Below are positions 12,519 through 24,000 of a stretch of DNA of 64,000 nucleotides, one piece after another. Origin of the DNA: Arabidopsis thaliana (taxonomy: Eukaryota; Streptophyta; Magnoliopsida; Brassicales; Brassicaceae). The translations under genes and the position numbers were made by a program. The stretch is from positions 25,919,835 through 25,983,834 of the forward strand of contig NC_003076.8 in the NCBI RefSeq assembly GCF_000001735.4. Reading direction: 5' to 3'. Within the stretch, counting starts at the first letter, position 1, and each line of letters opens with the position of its first letter. Below the pieces are notes generated by a model. It made no database searches, had not been told where the DNA came from, and saw nothing but the letters and a program-made list of their open reading frames with translations.

Positions 12519-14040
12519 ATGGTGGATTCTGGGAAAGAGTTTTTGGTTTTAGATAGCTACAATAATATCCCATGGCTAATTTGGATCCAAATGTTGGTCT
12601 TCGTCCTCCTCTTACTCCTTCTTTGCGTCATCGGAATATTCTCCTTTGATATCGTAGATAACAGCTACTCGTCTTCTGATTCTGTTCCTTCTACCTCTGG
12701 TTCATCTCTCTCTAAGCGATTTCTTTCTGGAAATCCGATTCCGATCAGTCACCATGGTTTGGGGTTTTCCGTCAATTCAAGTCTCGTACAGTCTCATCAG
12801 GTAACTCTAATACTATCTGTCTCTTTCAATTTCGTCGACGAATCATGGATTTAGTCGTACCTGCTCTACGTTGACTTACTGTTCCTAAACTGAGATCTCT
12901 TGTGGTTGGAATTGATTTTTGAATGCTGAATTAGATAATTAGTAGACTGAGACGATTTCAGCTAGATCGATGTTCGTTCAGTTTCTTCATTGTGGCTTCT
13001 GGGAACGGGAAACAAAAGTAATGGGGAATTTCCAGGGGTTTTGTGGAACTTAAGGGGTTTAGATTGCAATTAAGAATTAATGGGAGAAAGTGGCAGCCAT
13101 AATTAGCTGGAAAGTAGCCACTTTTGATTGTTAGAGTTAGCTAAAAGTTGAAATGATGGGTTTTTTTCAATGTTCTGGGTTCTGAAATTAGGAAATAGTG
13201 AAAAGTTATCTAAACATAGCAAAAGTAATCATCCTAAGTATGGTTTCTGAATCATATCGTTATTGTTAATACTCTTTGTTCTAGGTTTTTGACAGTAAGG
13301 CCATAACCATCAGGGTTTAGATGTGTGATGATCTCTCAATCTATGTTTAGATATTCTTGAATTCTTTGAAATGTCTCTTTCTAAATTTGGTTGGTAGTTT
13401 AGCTTTCTTTAGGTAACGAACCGAGGATGGTCTTTCCTTTGTTTTAAAGCTATTTGCTTGCTTAGTTTTCACAAGAGATATGTCTTGTTTTGTCTTTAAG
13501 CAACAATATTAGATTCCTCACTAGCCTTTCTTTCAGAGATGTCTAGTGCTACATGACTCAGAGATTCTTGGATTCTTAAAAAAAGAACCTATAAATCTAA
13601 GTTGCGTTTCAGACATTTAGATTATGATCCGGAAAATGGTTAGAACCAAACAGTTCTCTTCAAGTTTGTGTGGTTTATCTGTTGACTGGAATCATCGTGA
13701 AGTGCATTGATGTTGCATCTGTTGTGATTTGTGAATATGCTTAACCACTGACTTGTTTCTTAGATTCATCCTTTGGTAATGAACTCATCGGTTTTTGTAA
13801 TCACAGGTTGGAAGCTCTCAAAGCATAAAAGGAGAGATAACACCAGCTGTAACAAGGAGAGTCACAACAGTAACAGAGGAAGGAGAAGGTTCGTTGGAGA
13901 AAGATTCAAGTCATAGTTTGCATCATCCATGTACTTTGTTTAGGCTGGCTGGATCTGCATTTCTTAAGTGTTTCGGGATTGACCGGAGTACTGAAGAAAC
14001 CGAGGATTCTTTGAGACAAGAATCTAAGAAAGAGAGATGA
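12519..14040 (+). CDS. Small single-pass membrane protein of unknown function
   Basis: Two exons (12519-12800, 13807-14040) encode 171 residues. After a short N-terminus (MVDSGKEFLVLDSYNNIPW) comes one strong hydrophobic helix at about residues 20-45 (LIWIQMLVFVLLLLLLCVIG). It is followed by a Ser-rich linker and a charged C-terminal tail ending EESKKER-like. The second exon has a short hydrophobic patch with cysteines (HHPCTLFRLAGSAFLKCFGI) that could be a second membrane contact. I chose the ATG at 12519 because the upstream in-frame ATG at 12435 lies in a pyrimidine-rich leader. The gene corresponds to one annotated only as unknown (about At5g64880). The intron is about 1 kb, long for this region. 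Confidence 0.8.
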
Positions 14041-14182
14041 TTGAAGCTCTTGTGAATAGAGAAGAGAGAACATTACTAACACGTTTTTATTATGTGTTTA
14101 TCGTAGCTATCGAGTAGGAAGAGATTGAAGAAACTTGTAAGTATAGATGAAAAGGTGAAATTGTTGGTGTAACACGAACGAG

Positions 14183-14640
14183 TTGACTCAACGCATTCGC
14201 TTTTTTCTTTTTGCGTGAAAACGATATTGTCACTGTGGTTAAATTATCTTAAATGTGGTTATTTTCGGTGGTGATATGTATATTTGAAGAGAACTTTTGA
14301 GTCAACATATTTTAACAAATAATTTAAATCATTGAAAATGATCAATTAAATGTCAAAAAATACTGATTACTAATTTATGATCAATGTTTTCTCAGAGGTT
14401 GAGTCATTAAATTATTAATTTATTACCAACCAATTCATTAGATTTATTATATTTTAAAGAAACTAATTGTGTACAGACATAGAGTTTAGTCAGTCAGTCA
14501 ACTATTAGAGTCATCCAAAGCCACTAGCTTATTTTTGCTGATAATACCAAATTAGTGTATTTTAAATGCATGAACCAATTCATTATTTTGTCAACTACGT
14601 AATTAAAAACTCAAAAGCTGACTAAATAAATCATAGTCAA
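14183..14640. promoter_or_regulatory. W-boxes upstream of PROPEP2
   Basis: Four TTGAC[CT] WRKY-binding motifs lie upstream of PROPEP2: TTGACT at 14183-14188 (+), 14300-14305 (-), 14496-14501 (-) and 14635-14640 (-). A TATA box (TATATA) follows at 14702-14707, about 105 bp before the start codon. This arrangement suits a gene induced by wounding and microbial patterns through WRKY factors. Confidence 0.65.
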
Positions 14641-14811
14641 AAGTCTTTGAGAAACTGTATTCTATTTTGAAGACTGATACCAACTACCAAGTTTAATTCA
14701 CTATATAGACAAAGTTGTATCTCTTTATCAATTACTCACATTGAGAGATACAAAGTTGTCTCTCTGACATATACCTAGCTGCTCGATAACTCACCAAACT
14801 ATTGGATTTCA

Positions 14812-15511
14812 ATGGAGAAATTAGATAAACGGAGGGAAGAAGAAACTTATCTATGGATTCCAGTTCAGTTTCTCGACCAAGCTCTCATAGCTGTCTTGAA
14901 ATGTATTGGTCTTCTTTGTCAGCCAGCGAAGAAAACTGCGCCGTCTCCGGTAACTTTTAACCAGCCGGTAAGCTTTGTTTAACAACATTTATCAAATTTA
15001 CAAGATTATACACTTTACATTTTACTATGCTTATTAATTTTTCTTTTAAAAAGTTGTTGTTTACATGCTAAGTTGTTTTTGCGGGTTAAAAAGGAATGAT
15101 CAAATTTGATCTGTATTAAAATGAAAAGATGTCGAAACTTTTGGAGGTATAAGTAAAAATTGAAACCCTAGTTAATAATCTGATTTAGTTTTGATGACGA
15201 TGTTGATCATATTATAAATGTTAATATTCAGTCAGACAACATAATATTTTGAGTATATTTATAAAGTTTATTATATTTGGGTTTTAATAGCTACCAAAAT
15301 ATGTCTAAGTAATAAAATGAATCTAAATGTAATGTAGGAGGAACAAGAGGAAGACTATGGTGTTGCTCTGAAAGACGATGATGTCGTTGTGTTGCTTAGG
15401 GACAACAAGGCCAAATCAAAGAAAAGGGATAAAGAAAAGCCTAGTTCAGGTCGTCCTGGCCAAACTAATAGTGTACCCAACGCGGCAATACAAGTTTATA
15501 AGGAGGATTAA
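14812..15511 (+). CDS. PROPEP2: Precursor of danger peptide Pep2
   Basis: Two exons (14812-14967, 15338-15511) encode 109 residues. PROPEPs have no signal peptide; on damage, metacaspases cut them and the C-terminal Pep is sensed by the receptor kinases PEPR1 and PEPR2. The N-terminal helix (YLWIPVQFLDQALIAVLKCI) is the amphipathic membrane-contacting part shared with PROPEP1. An acidic linker ends at Leu-Leu-Arg, the expected cleavage point, followed by the 36-residue Pep2. Its core SSGRPGQTN is the Pep signature. Pep2 continues 13 residues past the conserved Asn (to VYKED), unlike Pep1 and Pep3. The donor CAGCCG|GTAAGCTTTG is identical to that of PROPEP1, so the pair arose by tandem duplication. 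Confidence 0.97.
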
Positions 15512-17418
15512 GAAGTCAAAAATTGAGTCGAAAAATCCAAGAGGCCAATGAGTCAGTCATTGCTCCTTTTTTTTTTTTACTCAAACTTCTATGAAAAACT
15601 CGTACGTAGTTTATTTTGGTTTCCTCATTTTTCAAGACAGCAAAATTGACCAGAATGTATATACTTTTGAATCGGAACTAATTGTTGAAGACGTATTATT
15701 CTTGATCAAAGCATGCATATATCTAGTACAAGTTAATCTGACTTGAATACTTGATTTGACAATTTCTACCACACTTTGTTTACCTAGTAATCTAATACCA
15801 TGTGTATTGATTGATATAGCTTTCAGCTGATTTCAAAATTAATAATTTTTACCAAGAAATTGCTGTGTCGTTTTTTTTTTTAGTTATACGTCTTTAAAAT
15901 AAGTAAATTATAGTGAAAGGTACGGTTATATTTTAAACGGATAATAATTGAGTTAGTTTAGATCAATCAAACACATAAACTTCTTCGCTGGTCTTCACGA
16001 GTAAACGCCTAAAATCTAGTATTAAACAAATTCCTACAACTGACAAGTGGGGACCTTTAAATACACTAGATGAGTATCCACGGTAAGCGTGGGTTTATAT
16101 TGAAAATTGTTAAAAAATATTTACATTTATAGTTTTTTTGCAAATTTATATTTATTCTTTATTTATTTTTGTATTGTTAATAAAATTATATCAATAATAT
16201 GTAATTATATTTTATGGTTATATTCATTTGTAACTCGAAATATCAATTTATATATTTCATGTATAAAATTGATTATTTATAAGATTTTAATATTTTCACT
16301 TCATGAATACATATAACAACAATATATGATATTCTGAAAAAATTATGAGCAATTATGTTACTTGTGTGATTTAAAATTTGCCTAACTCAATTATAAACCA
16401 AATCTTGTTTTATGTACTTCAACAACATTGTGATAGGCTTATGATTAAAATTTGGATTGATATCAACTGAATAAGATTTGAAAAGTATTCGTATGAAAAA
16501 ATAAAAAGATAACAAAAATTATATGTCATTTAAGTCAATACAAAAATATAGAATGACACATGTCATTTTTTTGTGTGATGATGTGTTATTCATTTGGAGA
16601 GAGTTGACCAATTTTCATATATATGATTTGTTTTATAAGGGGAACAAAAAATACAATTGTTTAATTACATTATCGTCGTGGCTTTATAGAACCAATCCAA
16701 GACAACAAAACAATTATAAGAAGTAAGAGCATCGTATTTTAGTCAATCATTCATCTTTCTCCTAATTCAATAAACAAACTTTTAACCATTTGATGTATTT
16801 TTTAAAAATTAATGTATTTAAAAAATAAAAAAAAAATTTATATTCTGAACATACTAATGACCATAAATATTTAGTTCGATTGTAATTTATTTATTTGATC
16901 CAAACTTCCTATAAGAAATTAGGGGAAATATTAAATATTCAATCTATAGTCCAACATTCGTCATCGGACGACGACGAGTGAACTGTTTTCGTTTTTGTTT
17001 GTAATGTTTATTCCAGTATATGTAAAATATTAGCTGAGTCATCAACCTACCTAAAGCCAAACGCCACATGCTTATTTTCACTAATAACAACAACAAATCA
17101 TATATATTTATAATTACGCGTGAATGAATGTCATTCTTGATTATTTTTTGTCAACTAATTAATCAAAGAATCAGAAAATGGACTAGTTATTCTTATTCAA
17201 AAGTCACGATTTATGAATTCACCAAAAAATAAAAAAGAGTCAAGATTTATGAAAATGTATTTTATAGTAATAAAGAGTCACACCCAATACCGAGTTAGCC
17301 CACTATAAAAGGCAAAGATGTCTCTCTGCGCAATCACTCACATATAAAAAACAGCTTCACTCCTCTCACCAAAACTAATCAGATTAATAAAAGTTTTCCT
17401 CTGTCTTATCAGATCTCA
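15512..17418. other. AT-rich spacer with possible Helitron-like fragment
   Basis: The first few hundred bases are probably the PROPEP2 3' end. From about 16015 the sequence resembles the short palindrome-bearing non-autonomous elements common in Arabidopsis. TCTAGTATTAAAC is followed by a hairpin at 16078-16092 (CCACG-GTAAG-CGTGG) and then very AT-rich DNA to about 16900. Both ends cannot be fixed, so the element call is weak. Two W-boxes (16604-16609, and 16741-16746 on the minus strand) lie far upstream of PROPEP1. No coding frame is supported. Confidence 0.35.
17304..17310 (+). promoter_or_regulatory. TATA box of PROPEP1
   Basis: TATAAAA sits 109 bp upstream of the PROPEP1 start codon in the context CACTATAAAAGGC, close to the plant consensus. 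The matching site of PROPEP2 (14702) lies at nearly the same distance, as expected for duplicated promoters. Confidence 0.7.
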
Positions 17419-18105
17419 ATGGAGAAATCAGATAGACGAAGCGAAGAAAGTCACCTATGGATTCCTCTTCAGTGCCTCGACCAAACCCTCAGAGCTATCT
17501 TGAAATGCCTTGGTCTTTTTCATCAAGATTCTCCGACAACGTCCTCTCCCGGAACTTCGAAACAGCCGGTAAGCTTTGCAAGAGTATATTTTGGACTAAT
17601 ATGAGATTATTAATTTATGTCTGTTCTGTATACACTATAAAGCGGTTATGCATGGAATTTTTAAAAATGGAAATAATTTAATCTCTTATTTGAACACCAA
17701 AAAAAATGAAAAAGATGTTAAAGATTTGGTAGTAACAATTTATAAATGAACGTTTGTATATAAATATATTTTCCAATACTTTTGGAGTTAGCTAGGATAT
17801 GATCAAAGTATTTAGCTATTTTTACTTTGAGTTAATCCTGTTAAAAATATCAAATTACGTTTAGATGAGAATAAGAATCAGGTAATTATATTTTGGTTTT
17901 AAAAGTCATTAGCAATGTTTTAGGAATATTATATAACATGAATCCAACAGATATGTACATGTGTTTATAATTGCAGAAGGAGGAAAAAGAAGACGTTACC
18001 ATGGAAAAGGAGGAGGTCGTTGTGACGAGTAGAGCCACAAAGGTCAAGGCAAAGCAAAGGGGGAAGGAGAAAGTTAGCTCAGGCCGTCCTGGCCAACATA
18101 ATTAG
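17419..18105 (+). CDS. PROPEP1: Precursor of danger peptide Pep1
   Basis: Two exons (17419-17568, 17977-18105) encode 92 residues, the known length. The C-terminal 23 residues, beginning Ala-Thr-Lys-Val after SR and ending SSGRPGQHN, are AtPep1, the founding plant danger peptide. It activates PEPR1/PEPR2 and defence genes such as PDF1.2. The N-terminal helix HLWIPLQCLDQTLRAILKCL matches that of PROPEP2 and anchors the precursor at the tonoplast face. Arg69 just before the peptide is the metacaspase cleavage residue in the published processing model. No secretion signal is present. Exon structure and splice-donor sequence are the same as in PROPEP2, 1.9 kb upstream. Confidence 0.98.
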
Positions 18106-19269
18106 GCACTTTAAGTTACATTGTTTAGTCTAATTATTTGCAGTCGAAATGTGTTAATTTAATATCACTGTTTTACTTTTTTATTATATCAACAATCTAC
18201 AGACAAACAAAATTTCATTAAGTTCTTGTTCACTATACGAGTTTTTTCCTCTTTATTTCATGCATTTTTTTTTTCCCGTATTTGATGTGATATTTGGGTT
18301 GAACAAAAGTAAATATGTTCGACCATCATAAGTTCATAACCAGTATCAATATTAATTGAACGCATTTAATATCCATCCATATCGAACGTATCTGTCAAAT
18401 GTTAAACAACATTAAAGACGAACCTAATTGATATTTTTGGATTTATTTTAACAGTCAACAGCTATTTGGTTCTACCTAGCTAGCTCACATTAATTATAAT
18501 TTAATGTCTTCACTCATAGAATGGTCATGTAAAATTACTAAAGAATTAAGTTTTGCATTCACCATACTTTTGTTTATAGATCATCATACCAATAATTTAT
18601 AAAGTTAGATGTTATAAAATAAAATAAACAAAAACCTTAAACGCAGTGATAATCATCCTATCACAATTCACAACGTGCATTATGAATGGTAATATTATAT
18701 ACAAAGTTGACGAGTGCTCTCTATGAGTAACGCATGATCGCTCTATGATTTAATAAAATATACTCCACGAGGAGCAGAAGCAACACCAACTTCGAATATA
18801 AAACACATTTAACAATCTTCACTGTGACTTTAGACATCATGATTTTTTTGGTGTTCTTTTTTTAAAAAACTCATAATCTGGTGATAAGTCTCGTAGTTAC
18901 CTCATCGTAGAACCACAATTTAGTATTTACACAAGAAGGTATGGTCTGATTAAAGTTTGGGGGTCTTTGTAATTAGGCCTACAATAATCATTCACAAATT
19001 TGAAATATTACAATTTATGAGGGACCACAACACCTAAAAAGGCATAAATGCATTATGCCCAGTGGCGACGAAAAAAGTGCATTAAACCAAAGGAATATAT
19101 GTTTGATTTTTATTTTAATGTGGGAATGGGATATGCAATATTACAATTATGATATTATCTGAAATTTTATATCTTTACAAAATTTGATTTTCAAACTTAA
19201 ATTCTATAGTATGATCTACATGAACACTTTATATTCTTATGCAAGAAAAACAAGTCCTTTGTCCAATCA
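18106..19269. other. Intergenic, no gene seen
   Basis: This AT-rich sequence separates PROPEP1 from the PROPEP3 promoter. I looked for a fourth Pep-like core (Ser-Ser-Gly-x-x-Gly) and found none. No RNA gene or named repeat was recognised. Confidence 0.6.
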
Positions 19270-19679
19270 TTGACCTCTTAATTGAATTTGAAATATTTAA
19301 CAAAGTACCCAATAGATAATTCTTTTGTTCTTGTTAAATTAGATTTTCAAAATACTAAGCTTTAGCATTAATTTGAATAATCAAAGATCTTCCTTTGAAT
19401 TACCTATTCAACATTTGTTTAATAACTTAATTCAAACAAAAACCAAAGAAGAGCGTGAATTGACTTTGACCAAAACCAAATTCTCTCAAGAGTTGCTGCC
19501 ATATTTTGACCGCGCGCCACGTAGATTAGAGTCAAAATTGTTATTTTATTCACTTCAACATAAAACCAAATAAGCATTATCGGTTTTCAACATACCGGCA
19601 CCAACTTTTCCAAAGTCTGTATGTACCTAACAAAACCGGTTTATCATAGAAACGGTCAACACACCAAAAATAGTTGACC
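19270..19679. promoter_or_regulatory. Dense W-box cluster upstream of PROPEP3
   Basis: Seven TTGAC[CT] WRKY sites fall within 410 bp: 19270-19275 (+), 19460-19465 (+), 19466-19471 (+), 19506-19511 (+), 19530-19535 (-), 19654-19659 (-) and 19674-19679 (+). The pair at 19460-19471 is immediately adjacent, and the last site is 120 bp from the start codon. This density is far above chance and fits strong WRKY-dependent induction of PROPEP3 by microbial patterns and by Peps themselves. Confidence 0.8.
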
Positions 19680-19799
19680 AACAACTACCCAAGTGATATC
19701 CCTTTAAAAGGAGTCGCATATGTGTTACCAAGTTCCATCATCAACCTAATAACACACAACACTAAATCTCTTTCCCAAAAAAAGATTAAGAAGTCAACG

Positions 19800-20090
19800 A
19801 TGGAGAATCTCAGAAATGGAGAAGATAACGGTTCTTTGATCCCATTTACGTTCTTTGATCAATCTTCAGTGACGATTCCTCTCTTGAAGTGTTCCGGTCT
19901 CGAAAGTTCATCATCATCATCTTCTTCTTGCGATCTTTCGTCATCACACAGCGAGGAAGATGAGAGTATCGATATAAAGGAGGAGGAAGAAGAAGAAGAA
20001 GAAGATGGCATGACCATTGAAATCAAAGCGAGAGGGAAGAACAAGACTAAGCCTACGCCAAGTTCAGGAAAAGGAGGCAAACACAATTAG
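19800..20090 (+). CDS. PROPEP3: Precursor of danger peptide Pep3
   Basis: A single exon encodes 96 residues. The C-terminal 23 residues, starting EIKARGKNK and ending SSGKGGKHN, are Pep3. The precursor has the family layout: a hydrophobic N-terminal part (SLIPFTFFDQSSVTIPLLKC), a Ser-rich stretch, a run of eight Glu, then the basic peptide. I chose the ATG at 19800 over an in-frame ATG at 19674 because it gives the known length and the upstream segment overlaps the promoter W-box at 19674. Unlike its two neighbours it has no intron within the coding region. Pep3 keeps Ser-Ser-Gly, Gly and the final Asn, but has Lys-Gly where Pep1 and Pep2 have Arg-Pro. Confidence 0.97.
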   Translation: MENLRNGEDNGSLIPFTFFDQSSVTIPLLKCSGLESSSSSSSSCDLSSSHSEEDESIDIKEEEEEEEEDGMTIEIKARGKNKTKPTPSSGKGGKHN

Positions 20091-20462
20091 AGTTCATTCA
20101 TATACCGAGGAAATTAAACAAATAAATGCATTTGTATAAAATACTTAGAGCTATAATACAGTGGAGTTTTTTTATAGTCATTTGTTTCGAATATGAATTG
20201 GATTAATAAAGATCGAGTTTTATTTTATTGTTTCGTTACAGAATAGGAGAATTTAATTGCAGAATCATGATTTATCATCGCTTAGTTCATCTCGCAAGAT
20301 ACCTTCTTCACAGGATCTTGTCGAGTCATGCAACTGAATTTGAACAAAAAATACTTGCTAAATGCAGCTTAAGCCTCTATGGGCCTAACCTATTTAGCCC
20401 ATTAATGATTTGTAAAGACCAGATTGTCGACCCATAAATTGTCTTTAAACTTAAGTAAATGG

Positions 20463-20490
20463 TGACGACTGACGACTGACGACTGACGAC
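20463..20490 (+). repeat. Four perfect TGACGAC heptamers
   Basis: Four head-to-tail copies of TGACGAC carry four TGACG cores at 7-bp spacing. TGACG is the core of as-1-type elements bound by TGA bZIP factors. The array lies 373 bp after the PROPEP3 stop and 576 bp before the next start codon. Confidence 0.9.
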
Positions 20491-21065
20491 ATCCTTGAAG
20501 AGTTAATTGTTTATCTATTAGTTAATGCTATTATTCTCCGGTTTTGGAGATATTAATTACTATTATCCAGCCTGTCATTTTCATTGGTGCAAATTAAAAA
20601 AGATTTCTATTTTTCCATATTCATCATACACGCTGAAAGATAACATTTAGCCGTTGGATGTATGACACGTCAGCGATAAACATACGTAATGAAGGTTTAA
20701 ATGAGTAAATAATTACGATATTACCCCTTAAGTCCCCGCGCTTAATTTATTTTTTGAGGGAAAATAAAAGAAAGGAAAAAAAGAAAACAAAAACTAACAA
20801 ATTCTTATTTACATCTACTGATGGATGGGACGTTAAAATCACGCAAGAAAGGACGACTGAAAAGAGAGAGAGGTACAGTCCAAAAAAACCTCTTCGTCTT
20901 CTTTGATTTTCGAAATTCTCAGATCCTAACCGCCATTAATACCCCAGGTTGCTTTTTCCCTCTGTTTCTCTCTTCTTCTAGCCAAAGCTGAAGATTCACA
21001 TTCTCCTCCTCTCGCTGATAACTTTGTGTTTTTTGGATTTTTTTTTGGTCTAGTTACACTCGAGA

Positions 21066-24000
21066 ATGAGGAAGGGAACGAAGAAGAGAGGAGGTTCGAG
21101 AGGAGGTTCGCGAGGAGGCCGTAAAACTGGTGCGTCTTCGTCGGCGAGTAAGAACGATGATGCGGTGGTAGAGGCCACGACGACGCAGGAGACACAGCCT
21201 ACTCAGGAGACAGAGGAAACGGAGGATAAGGTGGAATCTCCGGCGCCTGAGGAGGAGGGAAAAAACGAAGAAGAAGCGAACGAGAATCAGGAAGAGGAAG
21301 CGGCGAAGGTTGAATCTAAGGCTGCGGAGGAGGGAGGGAACGAAGAAGAGGCGAAAGAGGACAAGGAGGAGGAAAAAGAAGAAGCGGCGAGAGAAGACAA
21401 AGAGGAGGAAGAAGAAGCGGTGAAGCCTGATGAGAGTGCGAGCCAAAAGGAGGAGGCGAAAGGTGCGTCGTCTTCAGAACCGCAGCTTCGTCGTGGTAAG
21501 CGTAAGAGAGGCACAAAGACGGAAGCGGAGAAGAAAGTATCGACTCCTAGAGCCAAGAAGCGAGCCAAAACGACCAAGGCGCAAGCATCTGAGCCTGAGT
21601 ACTTCGAAGAGAAGCGTAATCTGGTATTCTATTTTCCTCATCTTCTGGTTTGGATTTGCTACTCGCCTTTCGCTGACTTGTTGTGTGTGTGTGTTTAACG
21701 ATTACGAAGTTAGATCTGAGATATTTTCTTACGTTTTGTTGTTCTTGCAGAATGTTATAATTATAGCGTCTTGGATAGAAACTTTTCTTGAAGATTTGTG
21801 TGATGTTTCTTTCATAGAATTATAATTTCTTGTCGTCCCCATGATGTTTTGCTCAGAAATTTTGGAACATTTTGAGTTTTATGAACCTTTGTTTTGGTTT
21901 TCATGTTTGTTTTGTATAACAGGAGGATTTGTGGAAGGCTACATTTTCAGTGGGAACGGAGGTATTTAGTTTCAAGAAGTTTGGCAGCAACATTGCTTTT
22001 GGAGCTCTCTTATCCTCATGATCAAACTGTTGTATTTGTGGCTTATGCTCTGTATATTGTGAATACAGTGGGACCAACAGGATGCACTTAATGAATTCAA
22101 CTGGGATTTTACAAATCTTGAAGTAAGTGGCTTCTATAATACTGTTTCATTTCCCATTGTTAATAATTTATAGTTCATTTAGTGTGGCATAACTTTTTTT
22201 TCTGTGCTTAACTAGTATGTTATGAAGTACTCTTTGCTTTGTATGACAGGAAGCTCTGGAGGAAGGTGGAGAGCTCTATGGGAAGCAAGTCTATGTTTTT
22301 GGCTGCACTGAGTGTAAGTTATACCTAGATAGCACTATTTGTTTCTTGGTATTAGATTAAGGTGACATTTATCTTGTCGACTGATTTGCTTGCAAAGTCA
22401 TCTGGTACTGCAATGTGCATCTCTCTCTTCCCCTTTTGATATCATCTATCTTATCATTGCAGCTCATTCAGTCACTTACAAAGATGAAAACAAGGATGTC
22501 CTTGTTCCTGTTGTCGTTTGTGTAAGCTTTGGTTTCGTTTTTTATATCATGTCACTGGTGTTTGAAAAATAAGCTCGGCATTGTGATTGGAAAACAAGAT
22601 CATATTGTTTATCTATAACTGACGGTTAATTTTGGTTCTTATCTATTTACAGATTGATTCACCTATTCCCCCTTCTGATGAGATAGGAGTTGCATCGGTT
22701 CAAGGAGAGGTTGGGGAAATTATTGCAATGAAAACTATGAAAATGGCTTGGGTTCCTTACATCCCACTTGAACAAAGGTATATAGACATCCCTGAGTTGT
22801 ACACATATTTTCGTGAGAGGGTCTTAAGCAATGAAACAGATAGTATATTTGTGTATTACTCTTCTTACTTTTGATGTTTATGGGAGTTGTTGCTAATTTC
22901 ATCTGCTTTTGTTCTTCTGCAGGGATAGACAAGTTGATAATAAGAACTTTCCAATTTTCATCTTGGGCTGTACTCAGAGAAGGTAAATACTCTGTGGTAT
23001 CTTTTCCTCCCAATGTCTTGTTACCATGCAAGTTAGGAAGTTATAGAAGACGTGATTTGTTCATTCGCTTTGTAGAGGAAAAAGAATTACATTACATATG
23101 GTTTTGAAGCAGATAGCTTTATCTGAAAACGTGATGCAACACTTTGCATTCTTCGATCATTCCCATTCACATTCAGTAACTTAACGAGTGCAGAATTTGG
23201 TGTATTCAGCCTAGCTTTGTATATTTTCTTTGCAGGTCTGCTCTCAAACATTTGCCTGACGATCGTGTTAAAAAGTTCAACTATTGCCTTCCTTGTGAGC
23301 TCTAATTTTGATGCTTAGCTGGTTGTTATTGATGTTATATTCTCAGTACCATGTTTTCATTTGCTTGAGATTTGTTTTCCCTAGACATCATACTGTAAAT
23401 ATTACTGTTTTACTATGATTTGCAGACATCAACAACCCATATAAGGTTGATGACTCTGAGAAGAGCACTGTGGTTAAAATAATGTTCCCTTCTGAGCCAC
23501 CAGTAAGTTATTTTTGTCTTTCTTAACTGATCGACAATACAATTTGGTAGTTTCATTTTTAATCAAACTTACTTTTCCTTTGTGCAGGTTGAATGTGAAT
23601 ATGACTGGGTGAAAAGCGTCATTGAGGTGCAGTATCTGACTTTTCCAATAAAACACCTTACTTGAATTACTTCTCATCTCAGTTTATTTTAGGAATTCAC
23701 CGACAGTCTGATCAATGAGGAGGTATTACTCCCGGAACAAAAGGTTGCGTTCGAGGTAAGCAAGCAAGAGCTGGAATTGATTTGATGAATTCATTTGAGG
23801 GAGGTCTCTAAAATCACTCACCCATATGTTTCCTTTTTTCAGGAGTTTGTCAAAGAGAAAAGTGACAAAGCTATGGCAGCTTATGACACGGTATCATGTT
23901 TCATACCCTCTGCTACAGAGCCGCACATATACTTAACAATGGATTCTACAATTGGCAGGCACAAGAAGCCCTAGAGAAAGCAAAGGAAGGACTGAGCGAA

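Noticed and set aside
20463-20490. Short regularly spaced repeats as a CRISPR array
   Set aside because: Plant DNA, 7-bp contiguous units, no spacers and no cas genes.
21054-21577. Long minus-strand frames (Arg/Phe/Leu-rich and Ser/Ala-rich) opposite the HIT4-like exon 1
   Set aside because: They are the complement of Glu/Lys/Ala codons; composition is skewed, there is no family match, and the plus-strand frame continues through correct splice sites.
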